A stretch of DNA of 64,000 nt from positions 22,964-86,963 of the forward strand of contig JABIPQ010000109.1 of the NCBI GenBank assembly GCA_018698975.1, written 5' to 3'. Below the pieces are notes generated by a model. It saw only the letters and a list, made by a program, of their open reading frames with translations. It had not been told where the DNA came from and ran no database searches. A program made the position numbers and the translations under genes. This stretch comes from Gammaproteobacteria bacterium. Its GTDB lineage: Bacteria; Pseudomonadota; Gammaproteobacteria; Pseudomonadales; Pseudohongiellaceae. This document shows positions 24,205-32,179 of this stretch, in pieces; within the stretch, counting starts at the first letter, position 1, and each line of letters begins with the position of its first letter.

Positions 24205-24816
24205 TTAGCGCCTGTACCAGAACTCCGCATGGCAGCCCTGGCAGGAATTATTAATTGCTGCACCGGTTTCTATCAAACCCAGTACATCCTTGTTTTCAAT
24301 AGTTTCCAGTGTGGCCTGCGTAAAAAATTGCATCTGCTGGATATAGGAGCGCCAGATTTCAGGGTCACTTTCTATTAGTGCCTCAATTTCTTCTGATCGG
24401 TACATATAGTCTGGATAGTCTGCATCCTGAACAGCATCGTTGATACTGCGACCGGGAATCAGCAGAGCATTACCGGCTTCAACCAGGGTGATGGCGCTGG
24501 CGCGTAGTGTTTCCCAGTCTTCATCTGTTTGTGGGGCCACATCTTCCACGACACCCTCTACCGTGGCGACATAACGCACTGCCTGCCACAGTTTCAGGAC
24601 GTTGGGTTGGACTATCTCGTTCATCAGTGTGTTGACACTGTAGCGGATATCAAAATTTTCAACGGGATCGCTAGCCGATGTTGTTACAGGAGTCGGAGCT
24701 ATCGAGATTTCCATGCCTGAGGATGCCGGTGCTGAAGCGTCGGGTGCCCCCTGATCCGCCGAGCATGCGACCAGTGCTAAAAATGTGAAACAGGCAAATA
24801 AAGTCTTGAAAGTCAT
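24205..24816 (-). CDS. Cytochrome c'-like lipoprotein
   Basis: A 203-residue protein with a lipoprotein signal (FTFLALVACSADQG, lipid Cys near residue 18), a low-complexity linker and a helical body (NFDIRYSVNTLMNEIVQPNVLKLWQAVRYVA). The haem motif CQGCH is only ten residues from the C-terminus (SCQGCHAEFWYRR). C-terminal CxxCH followed by a [FY]xR end is the pattern of class II cytochromes (cytochrome c'). Start 24816 gives the standard lipoprotein n-region; an upstream ATG at 24849 with AGGG is possible. It may scavenge NO or shuttle electrons in the periplasm. Confidence 0.7.
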   Translation of the reverse strand: MTFKTLFACFTFLALVACSADQGAPDASAPASSGMEISIAPTPVTTSASDPVENFDIRYSVNTLMNEIVQPNVLKLWQAVRYVATVEGVVEDVAPQTDEDWETLRASAITLVEAGNALLIPGRSINDAVQDADYPDYMYRSEEIEALIESDPEIWRSYIQQMQFFTQATLETIENKDVLGLIETGAAINNSCQGCHAEFWYRR

Positions 24817-24996
24817 GGGCTGTTTTCTTATGACAGTATTGGATGACATAACAATACTACCCTGAGAAGCGCTTGCCTAGACCATCGCCTTTAACGGTGC
24901 TTTCTCTATTTACGGATAGACCTTACATGTTTCCCCGGTTATCCTCGGTGGGTTCTTCACCTGTTAATAACAAAAACTATAAATAGAGAGATGATC

Positions 24997-25485
24997 ATGT
25001 TGCAAAAACTCAAAAGCATTTTCGTTTTTACACTGGCGACAATTGTTGTCGGGTTTTCCCCTCTTGCTGTCTTCGCTGCTGAACTGATGACGGAGCGCGT
25101 ACAAGATTATGCCGCTATTCAGACCTTGATAGTCAAATATGCGCACGTTTATGACTCACGCGATGTGGAAGGTTATGTTGGTATCTTTACTGAGGATGCG
25201 CAATTTACTTTTACTGGCAACGCTTTGAACGGCCGTGATGAAATCCGGGAATTTATTACCGGGGTTGCTAACTCACCGCCACAGACCATTAAAAGCCACC
25301 ATGTCATCACTAATACCCTGATCGAGTTTGTCAGCGACTCCGAGGCGCATCATCGGTCTTACTGGGAAATTGTTTCTGGTCCTGCAGGCGGTCCATTCAC
25401 TGTGGGTAATATTGGAGTTTATGACGATGTTGTCGTCAAACAAAATGGCCAGTGGCTGATTTCGAAGCGCCACATTCCTGATTAA
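24997..25485 (+). CDS. Exported SnoaL/NTF2-like protein
   Basis: A 162-residue protein with a signal peptide (FVFTLATIVVGFSPLAVFAAE) followed by one SnoaL-like NTF2 fold. DYAAIQTLIVKYAHVYDSRD, VEGYVGIFTEDAQFTF, LNGRDEIREFI and HHVITNTLIEF are the family blocks, ending WLISKRHI. The fold serves as polyketide cyclase, dehydratase or small-ligand binder; catalytic residues were not verified. AGAGAG (24985-24990) sits 6 bases before ATG 24997 and directly abuts an upstream ATG at 24991, so 24997 is preferred. It is followed by the cupin gene 41 bases later. Confidence 0.85.
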   Translation: MLQKLKSIFVFTLATIVVGFSPLAVFAAELMTERVQDYAAIQTLIVKYAHVYDSRDVEGYVGIFTEDAQFTFTGNALNGRDEIREFITGVANSPPQTIKSHHVITNTLIEFVSDSEAHHRSYWEIVSGPAGGPFTVGNIGVYDDVVVKQNGQWLISKRHIPD

Positions 25486-25526
25486 AATTGAGGACGGGGT
25501 CTGCCCCTCTACTTAAGGAGAAAATT

Positions 25527-26213
25527 ATGAATAAATTGAATGTGGGACTGATCATTATCAGCAGCGTCGTGCTGGCACTGGTATTTAACGCTTTTCTTCC
25601 GCCCAACTTGTTGGGGTCTTCTGAAAATGTTGCCAGTACTGTAGCAGTGACTGAGACCGTAATGGCTGAGCCGGAACTGGATGGCAGGGTACCCTCGTGT
25701 GACTTTTGTGAAACTGAGCTTATTGAAGCAGATGAAATCGCTGACTATATTGCCGTGGCGATGGCGACCGGGCTGACTGACCAGCAGATTCGTTCTCTTG
25801 ATATTGGCAGATCCAATGTGCAGTTAGCGTTGGCTCATCGTGGTCCACTTGCCGAACCCAATCCGCGTTCTGTTGCTGTGCATAACCTGGTTACCGAGGT
25901 CTACGTCGTACTGAGTGGCTCCGGTACGAATATTACTGGCCCGGACCTGATTAATGCAGAACCGCGACCCGACGATTATCGTGCTGTGGTCTTCCTCAAC
26001 GGACCAGGACAGAACGCAGAAGCGGTGCGCAACGGTACTGAAGTGCAGTTGGAAGCAGGCGATGTTTTTGTAATTCCCCCTGGCACCGGTCATCAGTTCA
26101 CGCGCATTGATGATCACATCACCTACCTGATGGTCCGCATTGATCCGGACAAGGTAGTGCCTTTGTTTGATGCAACAGAGTCAGAAGATTACCTGGCAGA
26201 AAATTTGCCTTGA
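25527..26213 (+). CDS. Membrane-anchored or exported cupin protein
   Basis: A 228-residue protein. MNKLNVGLIIISSVVLALVFN is an N-terminal anchor or signal. A Cys pair follows (CDFC, about 56-59) and then a single cupin domain: VHNLVTEVYVVLSGSGTNITG is motif 1 and LEAGDVFVIPPGTGHQFTRID is motif 2. The usual metal His pair in motif 1 is not evident (HNLVTEVY keeps one His and a Glu). AAGGAG lies 6 bases upstream of ATG 25527; an upstream ATG without such a site is rejected. It is probably co-transcribed with the SnoaL gene. Ligand unknown. Confidence 0.82.
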   Translation: MNKLNVGLIIISSVVLALVFNAFLPPNLLGSSENVASTVAVTETVMAEPELDGRVPSCDFCETELIEADEIADYIAVAMATGLTDQQIRSLDIGRSNVQLALAHRGPLAEPNPRSVAVHNLVTEVYVVLSGSGTNITGPDLINAEPRPDDYRAVVFLNGPGQNAEAVRNGTEVQLEAGDVFVIPPGTGHQFTRIDDHITYLMVRIDPDKVVPLFDATESEDYLAENLP

Positions 26214-26218
26214 GAAAG

Positions 26219-26318
26219 AAAAATAGGGGTCAGAACACCTTTTCTATATAAAGAAAGGTATCTCCAAGCCCTTTAAATTGGGTCTTAATATAAGAAACCT
26301 GTTCTGACCCCTATTTTT
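26219..26318. repeat. GGGGTCAGA-family inverted repeat between convergent genes
   Basis: AAAAATAGGGGTCAGAAC (26219-26236) is the exact complement of 26301-26318. The loop is 64 bases. The right arm overlaps the stop codon of the YdiJ-like gene, so this copy may act as a bidirectional terminator. Confidence 0.88.
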
Positions 26319-29199
26319 AGTTCAGAGCCATGGCCAATATTTTTGCCACATGCATTGCCTGGCGAGTGGTGGCGGAATCAATCTGGCTGCGGCAGCTGGT
26401 GCCGTCAGCGACTAATAATGTGTCTTTACCAGCAGCGCGAATCGCCGGTAACAGGCTCAGTTCTCCCATAGCCTTTGAGGTGTCGTAATGCTCGGCATCG
26501 TAACCAAAGGCGCCCGCCATACCACAACAACCTGAATCAATGGTTTCCACGTGCAGTTCAGGAATCAGTGACAGTACGGTTTGCACATCGGACATTACGC
26601 CAAAGGCTTTCTGGTGACAGTGGCCGTGCAATAAGGCTTTTTTATTGCTGATGGTTTTCAGATCCAGTTTGAGTTTTCCGCGGTGGTGTTCCCGGGCCAG
26701 AAATTCCTCGAACAGCATAGCTGATTCAGATAGCTTCTTTGTATCTTCGCCGGGTAGTAATGAAATGAATTCATCACGCAGGGTGAGCAGACAGGACGGT
26801 TCCAGCCCGATGATGGGTAGGCCTTTATCTACAAAAGGTTTCAGGGTTTCCAGAGTACGCGTCATTTCTTCTTTGGCCTGATCGGTAAGACCGGCGCTAA
26901 GAAAGGTACGCCCGCAGCACAGGGGACGTTTATTATCCACGGGTTTTGGAATGTGTACCCGATAACCCGCTGCTTCCAGCACCTTTAATGCTGCGCGGGC
27001 ATTTTCCGGTTCAAAATAGGTGTTAAAGGTATCCACCAGCAGTACCACTTCGGCTTGAGTGGAGGCCGTACTTTCTGCTGTTAACCCCTGGTGTTGAGAA
27101 AACACATCACCTCGCCAGGTGGGTAAGGCACGGTGACGCGTGAAACCGAATAGTTTCTCGCTGAGTAAAGGCAGGCCGGGGATCTGGTTGCGCAGGTTAA
27201 GTAGCAAGCCGAAATTTTTTGCCCATGGCGCATAGCGGGGCAGGTAGGCAATGAGTTTTTCTTTTAAGGGCAGGCGGCGATGTTGGTAATACTGATGGAG
27301 AAATTCGACTTTCATTTTTGCCATGTCCACGCCCACAGGACATTCACGCTTACAGCCTTTACAGCTGACACATAAGTCCATGGTGTCAAACATTTCCTCT
27401 GATAACAGCGCATCCTTACCCAGCTGGCCACTGATGGCCAGGCGCAGGGTGTTGGCACGACCGCGGGTCAGGTGTTTCTCATCATTGGTGACTCTATAGG
27501 AAGGACACATATTGCCGGCTTCAGCCTTGCGACAGGCACCGTTGTTATTACACATTTCAATGGCGCCGTTAAAACCGCCCCAGTCTGACCAGTCCATAAC
27601 GGTATTGATGGCTTGTATTTCATAGTCTGGCTTGTAGCGGAACAAAGTGCGCTCATCGAATTTCGGTGCGCGCACAATCTTTCCAGGATTGAATAGGCCC
27701 CCGGGATCGAAGTTGTCTTTTACTTCTTCGAAGTTTTCGACCATGCGTTTACCGAACATGACTTCATGAAATTCGGAACGGGACAGACCATCGCCATGTT
27801 CGCCGGAATGGGAGCCCTTGTATGCGCGCACCATTTCCAGACATTCCTCGGCGATGGCGCGCATCTTACTGGCGCCGGTTTCTTCCTTCATATTTAAAAT
27901 AGGACGCACATGCAGACAGCCCACTGAGGCATGGGCATAAAATGTGCCTTCGGTACCGTGTTTGTAAAAAACTTCGGTGAGGCGACGCGTGTATTCCGCC
28001 AGGTCTTTCAGGTCTACTGCGCAGTCTTCAATAAATGACACCGGTTTGCCGTCGCCCTTCATGGACATCATGATATTCAGGCCCTGCTTGCGAACTTCCC
28101 ACACTGCCTGCTGAAAAGTCAGGTCTGTAGCTTCTACAACAGCATCCACAAAACCCATATCATTCATCAGTGTGACGAGATCGCGCAAACTACTCAGCTG
28201 CGCTTCTTCGTTTTCCCCGGAAAACTCCACCAGCAGCAATGCTTCAGGTTCGCCCACGACAAATTGATTTACGGTTGCCTTGAACATTGGAATGTCCCGC
28301 GCCAGATTGATCATGGTGCGATCCACCAGTTCCACAGCAGAGGGCTTGAGTTTGACAATATGCTGGGTGGCATCCATGGCGGCGTAAAAGGTGGGGAAGT
28401 GACAGATGCCCAGGGTCTTGTGTCTGGGAAGCGGTTGCAGGTTCAAATGAATTTGCTGAAAGAAGGCCAGGGTACCTTCGGAGCCCACCAGCAAGTGGGA
28501 CATATTGGGGTCCTTGGTAATCAGCGCATCAATATTATAACCACCCACGCGTCTGAGCAGATCGGGGAAGCGTTGAGTGATCTCTTCTTTTTCGCGTTCA
28601 CCGAGCGTCAGCATTCGCTTTATTAAATCGCTATGGGCTGCGTCATCGGCGAGGGATTGAAAACGCGCGCTACTGCCATCGGCTAACAGGGCATCGATGG
28701 CCTGAACATTATGCACCATGTTGCCGTATCGAATGGAGCGCGAACCACAACTGTTGTTGCCGGTCATACCGCCGAGCGTGGCGCGGTTAGCAGTGGAAAC
28801 ATCCACTGGATAAAACAGACCATGGGGTTTGAGAAATTTATTCAAGGGGTCCAGCACCAGGCCGGGTTGAACACTGACCGTGCGCTGATCGGCATTAAAA
28901 TCGGTGATATTGCGCAGATATTTACTGGTGTCTATGACCAGGGCTTCATTGACGGTCTGCCCATTTTGAGAGGTACCGCCACCACGCGGCAGTACCGGGA
29001 TGCCGGCATCTTTGGCGATCTGCAGGGTAATCTGCACATCTTCCTCGTTTTTTGGCACCACCACCCCGATTGGCATGATCTGGTAGATGGATGCATCGGT
29101 AGAGTAGCGACCCCGACTAAAATCATCAAACAACACCTCGCCTTGTAATTCTTTCTTGAGACGGATGGCGAGAGGGTTTGTATTGGCTTTGGCGTTCAA
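26317..29199 (-). CDS. YdiJ-like FAD-linked D-2-hydroxyacid dehydrogenase with Fe-S domain
   Basis: A 960-residue fused oxidoreductase. The N-terminal FAD-binding type 4 (VAO-like) domain has PRGGGTSQNGQ at 71-81 and ANRATLGGMTGNNSCGSRSI near 143-162. The FAD-oxidase C-terminal domain follows (SHSGEHGDGLSRSEF). Two [4Fe-4S] motifs (CNNNGACRKAEAGNMCPSY; CVSCKGCKRECP) and two CCG domains (PLCCGRTF, SGCCGMAGAFGY) end the chain. This is the E. coli YdiJ layout (about 1018 residues), which oxidises D-2-hydroxyglutarate-type or D-lactate-type substrates and passes electrons towards the respiratory chain. It stands alone in its own transcription unit. Confidence 0.93.
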   Translation of the reverse strand: MNAKANTNPLAIRLKKELQGEVLFDDFSRGRYSTDASIYQIMPIGVVVPKNEEDVQITLQIAKDAGIPVLPRGGGTSQNGQTVNEALVIDTSKYLRNITDFNADQRTVSVQPGLVLDPLNKFLKPHGLFYPVDVSTANRATLGGMTGNNSCGSRSIRYGNMVHNVQAIDALLADGSSARFQSLADDAAHSDLIKRMLTLGEREKEEITQRFPDLLRRVGGYNIDALITKDPNMSHLLVGSEGTLAFFQQIHLNLQPLPRHKTLGICHFPTFYAAMDATQHIVKLKPSAVELVDRTMINLARDIPMFKATVNQFVVGEPEALLLVEFSGENEEAQLSSLRDLVTLMNDMGFVDAVVEATDLTFQQAVWEVRKQGLNIMMSMKGDGKPVSFIEDCAVDLKDLAEYTRRLTEVFYKHGTEGTFYAHASVGCLHVRPILNMKEETGASKMRAIAEECLEMVRAYKGSHSGEHGDGLSRSEFHEVMFGKRMVENFEEVKDNFDPGGLFNPGKIVRAPKFDERTLFRYKPDYEIQAINTVMDWSDWGGFNGAIEMCNNNGACRKAEAGNMCPSYRVTNDEKHLTRGRANTLRLAISGQLGKDALLSEEMFDTMDLCVSCKGCKRECPVGVDMAKMKVEFLHQYYQHRRLPLKEKLIAYLPRYAPWAKNFGLLLNLRNQIPGLPLLSEKLFGFTRHRALPTWRGDVFSQHQGLTAESTASTQAEVVLLVDTFNTYFEPENARAALKVLEAAGYRVHIPKPVDNKRPLCCGRTFLSAGLTDQAKEEMTRTLETLKPFVDKGLPIIGLEPSCLLTLRDEFISLLPGEDTKKLSESAMLFEEFLAREHHRGKLKLDLKTISNKKALLHGHCHQKAFGVMSDVQTVLSLIPELHVETIDSGCCGMAGAFGYDAEHYDTSKAMGELSLLPAIRAAGKDTLLVADGTSCRSQIDSATTRQAMHVAKILAMALN

Positions 29200-29293
29200 G
29201 AGGATTCCAGTGTTTATTAGTTCGCGGTTGAAACCGCTGCTGCAGAAGGATTAATTATTGTTCCAGTGAAGAGTAAGGGAACAATGAGTGGGG

Positions 29294-29321
29294 GGCAAGA
29301 GACAAGAGGAAAGAGGAAAGC
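29294..29321. repeat. Degenerate heptad array
   Basis: Four 7-bp units, GGCAAGA, GACAAGA, GGAAAGA and GGAAAGC, run into AGGGTGGG. It is a weaker member of the 7-bp repeat family, without a clear REP partner. Confidence 0.55.
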
Positions 29322-29401
29322 AGGGTGGGTCAGAAGTGGGAGTAGTCCGTCATCAGGCCAGGCGATCATGGATCGCCATGGCCTGGGATATGACCGTTTA
29401 C

Positions 29402-29953
29402 TTATTCAGGTTTCAGGGAATACTCAATCTTGAATGTGTAATCATTGTCATCGAGGGCCATCTCGGATTCAGGATAGGGACTGGCATCAAGCAACCTGAA
29501 GGTATAATTCTCAGTTTTAACTTCGTCTCCGGCAATAATACCATTTCCTTCCAGTCGCAATTCCATCAGGGTGATTTCGTCAGTTATATGATTGCGCAGT
29601 TGTAGTTCGATAATTACCTCACCAGCAACTATGCATTGCACACTTGTCGGGCAGCGGGAATCCTGAATATCCAGCAAGGTCAGAGTATCATTGGTGAATA
29701 GAGTGCCAGGGGTGTCAAGCGAAACAGTTACTGTCTGTTCCCCGATCTCATTAACATCTGCTTTTCTCGCGGCCATAATATTGAAATTGCCGGTGTTGTT
29801 GTCCAGGGTGATCTCCACATTCTTGTAATAAATAGATCCATTTATAACCACCAGAGGAATGCTCAGGGTCTGATCGCTGGTTGAATAAGTGGCCAGGTCA
29901 GCAACTGCAGGGGCGCTCAAGGCCATTAGTAGCAGTGGGAAAACTATTTTCAT
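29402..29953 (-). CDS. Hypothetical exported beta-rich protein
   Basis: A 183-residue protein with a signal peptide (MKIVFPLLLMALSAPAVA) and a strand-rich body (TLSIPLVVINGSIYYKNVEITLDN, TVTVSLDTPGTLF). DSRCPTSVQCIVAGEVIIEL contains two Cys in an arrangement found in several secreted proteins of unknown function. AGGAG lies 9 bases upstream of ATG 29953. It follows the SGNH hydrolase gene by 33 bases on the same strand, so it is probably in one operon. No enzymatic function can be assigned. Confidence 0.7.
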   Translation of the reverse strand: MKIVFPLLLMALSAPAVADLATYSTSDQTLSIPLVVINGSIYYKNVEITLDNNTGNFNIMAARKADVNEIGEQTVTVSLDTPGTLFTNDTLTLLDIQDSRCPTSVQCIVAGEVIIELQLRNHITDEITLMELRLEGNGIIAGDEVKTENYTFRLLDASPYPESEMALDDNDYTFKIEYSLKPE

Positions 29954-29986
29954 GGTTTATCTCCTGGTTTTTATTTATCTACTTTT

Positions 29987-30709
29987 TTATTCTTGCAGTG
30001 CAGCTTCATGTCGTGCTTCAAGGGGCATTAATGCAGCCCGTATGGATGCTCCCCAGATCAGGTTGCCCATGGCATTTAGATGCAGGTTGTCATTGATAAA
30101 AATATCATCCATCACCGTGCCATCGGCCTTGAGAAATGGATTTGCCACATCAACGTAATGTACCAGAGGGTCAGCGTCAGCAACCATGCGGTAGCCTGAA
30201 TTGACCAGCTGTGCATTTGCCCAGACGTTCTGGCGCAAGATACTGGGTTTTACCGAAAGTACGTAAATACGTGTTTCCGGCAGAACTGAGTGTATGCGGT
30301 TGATGACCAGATGCAACTGGTCGATAACATTTTCTACAGGAACACCGAAAGCAGTATCATTATCCCCTTCATAGATGAGAATCGCCCGAGGTTTGTAATT
30401 AAGAGCCACACGCTCCAGATGATACAGTACATCGTTCATCACACTGCCACCAAAGCCTCTGGGAATGACGGTCAGTGGGGCCAGAGCTACAGCAGCCTGA
30501 TCATTCCATCTCGCGATACTTGAACTGCCAGTCAACAGGATTGCGCCCTGCGGCGGTGGATTCATCTGGTCCTGTTTTTCAAATGCCTGCATATCGGCTT
30601 CCCAGCGAGTGGGATCAAGGTTTGTTTGGGCGGCAAGCGGGAGTACTACAAGGCCAAGGGCCAGAAATGCCAGAAACGGAGTAATACTATACCTGAGGGA
30701 AATATTCAT
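29987..30709 (-). CDS. Exported SGNH/GDSL hydrolase
   Basis: A 240-residue esterase/lipase-fold protein with a signal peptide (FLALGLVVLPLAAQ, residues about 14-28). Block I is ILLTGSSSIARW with the nucleophile Ser. Block II is PRGFGGSVMNDVLYHLE (oxyanion Gly), and block III is ILIYEGDNDTAFG with Asn. NDNLHLNAMGN closes with the Asp-x-x-His pair. AGGATT precedes ATG 30709. Related enzymes deacylate carbohydrates or lipids. It heads a two-gene unit with the next hypothetical protein. Confidence 0.88.
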   Translation of the reverse strand: MNISLRYSITPFLAFLALGLVVLPLAAQTNLDPTRWEADMQAFEKQDQMNPPPQGAILLTGSSSIARWNDQAAVALAPLTVIPRGFGGSVMNDVLYHLERVALNYKPRAILIYEGDNDTAFGVPVENVIDQLHLVINRIHSVLPETRIYVLSVKPSILRQNVWANAQLVNSGYRMVADADPLVHYVDVANPFLKADGTVMDDIFINDNLHLNAMGNLIWGASIRAALMPLEARHEAALQE

Positions 30710-30786
30710 GATTCAATCCTGTCGTGCTCTAATATTTTAATGCTAACATTTAGAAGCTGAATATAGATGAAACGGTCTGGTAGATA

Positions 30787-30841
30787 AACCAAAGATAAAT
30801 CATAGTTAAATGATAGTTAAATGATAGATAAGCCATAGCTG
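30787..30841. repeat. 11-bp direct repeat array
   Basis: Five 11-base units lie end to end: AACCAAAGATA, AATCATAGTTA, AATGATAGTTA, AATGATAGATA and AGCCATAGCTG. The middle three differ by one or two bases and the outer ones are decayed. The period equals about one DNA turn. The array sits between the divergent SGNH and YdcH genes, about 70-120 bases upstream of an FNR-like site. Confidence 0.65.
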
Positions 30842-30905
30842 TGATATAAAGCTCCAAATAGCTCTGCTAACAGATGAATAAGTAGTACCGGTTATTGTTG
30901 CAGAA

Positions 30906-30947
30906 ATGATGTAAATCAAAACCGTGACGCTAAGCTCACGTTATCAT
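30906..30947 (+). promoter_or_regulatory. FNR/Anr-like site and -10 upstream of the YdcH gene
   Basis: ATGATGTAAATCAA (30906-30919) matches the FNR consensus TTGAT-N4-ATCAA at nine of ten positions. TATCAT at 30942-30947 is placed so that a start near 30953-30954 would put the site centre at -41.5, the class II activator position. The ydcH-like ATG is at 31018. Confidence 0.55.
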
Positions 30948-31017
30948 TTTTATGAGAGATAATAATTATTCACAAGCAATTAGTTGACGCAAAGTAGTTA
31001 CCTGAAGAGGATATAAC

Positions 31018-31254
31018 ATGTCTGTTGAACATCATGACCTGCACCACGAATTTCCAGAATTGAATGATAAAATTCATGAAATGAAAATAAGTAATAATCA
31101 TTTCAGAAAATTATTTGATGAGTATCATCACCTGACAAAAGAAGTCGAAAATATGGAGAACGAAGTTACTCCAGTTACTGTGATGACTGAAGAAGAGGCT
31201 AAAATGCGCCGGGTTCATTTGAAAGACGAACTCTATGCCATGCTGATCAAGTAA
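31018..31254 (+). CDS. YdcH/DUF465-family small protein
   Basis: A 78-residue cytosolic protein of the DUF465 (YdcH) family. It is a short antiparallel helical hairpin: EFPELNDKIHEMKISNNHFRKLF and YHHLTKEVENMENE form helix one, and EEEAKMRRVHLKDELYAMLIK helix two. The RRVHLKDELY end is the family signature. GAAGAGGATATAAC upstream supplies the ribosome site. The gene is monocistronic: an FNR-like promoter precedes it and a strong intrinsic terminator follows. Molecular function is unknown. Confidence 0.92.
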   Translation: MSVEHHDLHHEFPELNDKIHEMKISNNHFRKLFDEYHHLTKEVENMENEVTPVTVMTEEEAKMRRVHLKDELYAMLIK

Positions 31255-31263
31255 TAAAACATA

Positions 31264-31298
31264 GTGAAAAAAACCAGCCAATTGGCTGGGTTTTTTTG
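31264..31298. terminator. Bidirectional intrinsic terminator
   Basis: CCAGCCAATTGGCTGG (31274-31289) is a perfect palindromic stem, flanked by an A-run on the left and GTTTTTTT on the right. It serves the YdcH gene on the plus strand and possibly mtfA on the minus strand. Confidence 0.9.
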
Positions 31299-31340
31299 GA
31301 ATTCAGTCTTTCAAACTCACTTTAAATTTATTTAATTCTC

Positions 31341-32150
31341 TTATTGCCAGTTGGAAGGGTCTACAGCGTAATATTTTCTGAGCACCTCAAACAGCTCAGG
31401 ATGTTCATGATTTAATTCCCGAGGTTTTTCAAAAAAAGTTTCCGTGGCTACAGCAAAAAACTCTGCCGGATTGGTGGCGCCATAATGATCCATCACAGAT
31501 TTGTGGTGATGGGAAAAGTCTTTATTGAGATCCTTGAACTCTTTTGACAATACTGTTGCCCAGGCAGCGTAGCTATTGCTATGTAGCACCGGGGCGCCAT
31601 TGGCCGATCCGGATTCACTGTCAAGCTGGTGTGAAAATTCATGCAGGATCACATTATGTCCATCATGGAAATTACTGATGCCTTTTTTAATGTCGTCCCA
31701 GGAAAGAATAATTTTGCCGTAGTGCCAGGATTCACCCAGTAAGCCAACAGGCTTGTCGCTGACAGTTCCGTCGTGATTACGTTTGTCATGGCCAGCTCTA
31801 AAGGCATAGGGATAAACAAGAATATGGTTGAGTCTGGGGTAAATGCCGGTTTTGCGGTTCAGTAATAAAAGGCAAGCTTGCGCAGCAATAGTAACCCGAA
31901 TTTCATCATTCATTGTCAGGCCACCAGAGCCATAGAATTTCTTGTTGGCGATAAACAGGCGAATCATGTCTATTAATTGTTGTTGCTCGGAAGAGGGCAG
32001 TTTTTCAAAAAATGGCAGTTGTTTGTGAATGGTGGCGAGCCATTGTGAGGGTAATGGTAAGTTCATAATGCGTTTTTCACGCCATGATGAATAGTAAAAA
32101 CCGAAAAAAATGACCAGAAAAATAAGTCCTAATATAAAAAATTCTGTCAT
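31341..32150 (-). CDS. mtfA: MtfA-type M90 zinc peptidase
   Basis: A 269-residue protein of the MtfA/DgsA-anti-repressor family. HEFSHQLD at 170-177 gives the HExxH zinc motif, and the third ligand Glu is likely in NPAEFFAVATETFFEKP (about 232-248). In enterics MtfA binds the repressor Mlc and has aminopeptidase activity. Here an N-terminal hydrophobic segment (FFILGLIFLVIFFGFYY, about 4-20) suggests membrane anchoring, which differs from the E. coli protein. It is the last gene of a MATE-uup-DoxX-mtfA run, 29 bases after the DoxX-like gene. Confidence 0.88.
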   Translation of the reverse strand: MTEFFILGLIFLVIFFGFYYSSWREKRIMNLPLPSQWLATIHKQLPFFEKLPSSEQQQLIDMIRLFIANKKFYGSGGLTMNDEIRVTIAAQACLLLLNRKTGIYPRLNHILVYPYAFRAGHDKRNHDGTVSDKPVGLLGESWHYGKIILSWDDIKKGISNFHDGHNVILHEFSHQLDSESGSANGAPVLHSNSYAAWATVLSKEFKDLNKDFSHHHKSVMDHYGATNPAEFFAVATETFFEKPRELNHEHPELFEVLRKYYAVDPSNWQ

Positions 32151-32179
32151 GGTGAGCAGGGCCCTGTGAGGGTTGGGGC

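Noticed and set aside
15765..26318. Prophage or integrative element bounding the GGGGTCAGA zone
   Set aside because: No integrase, phage structural gene or paired attachment site is visible, so only repeat zoning is reported.
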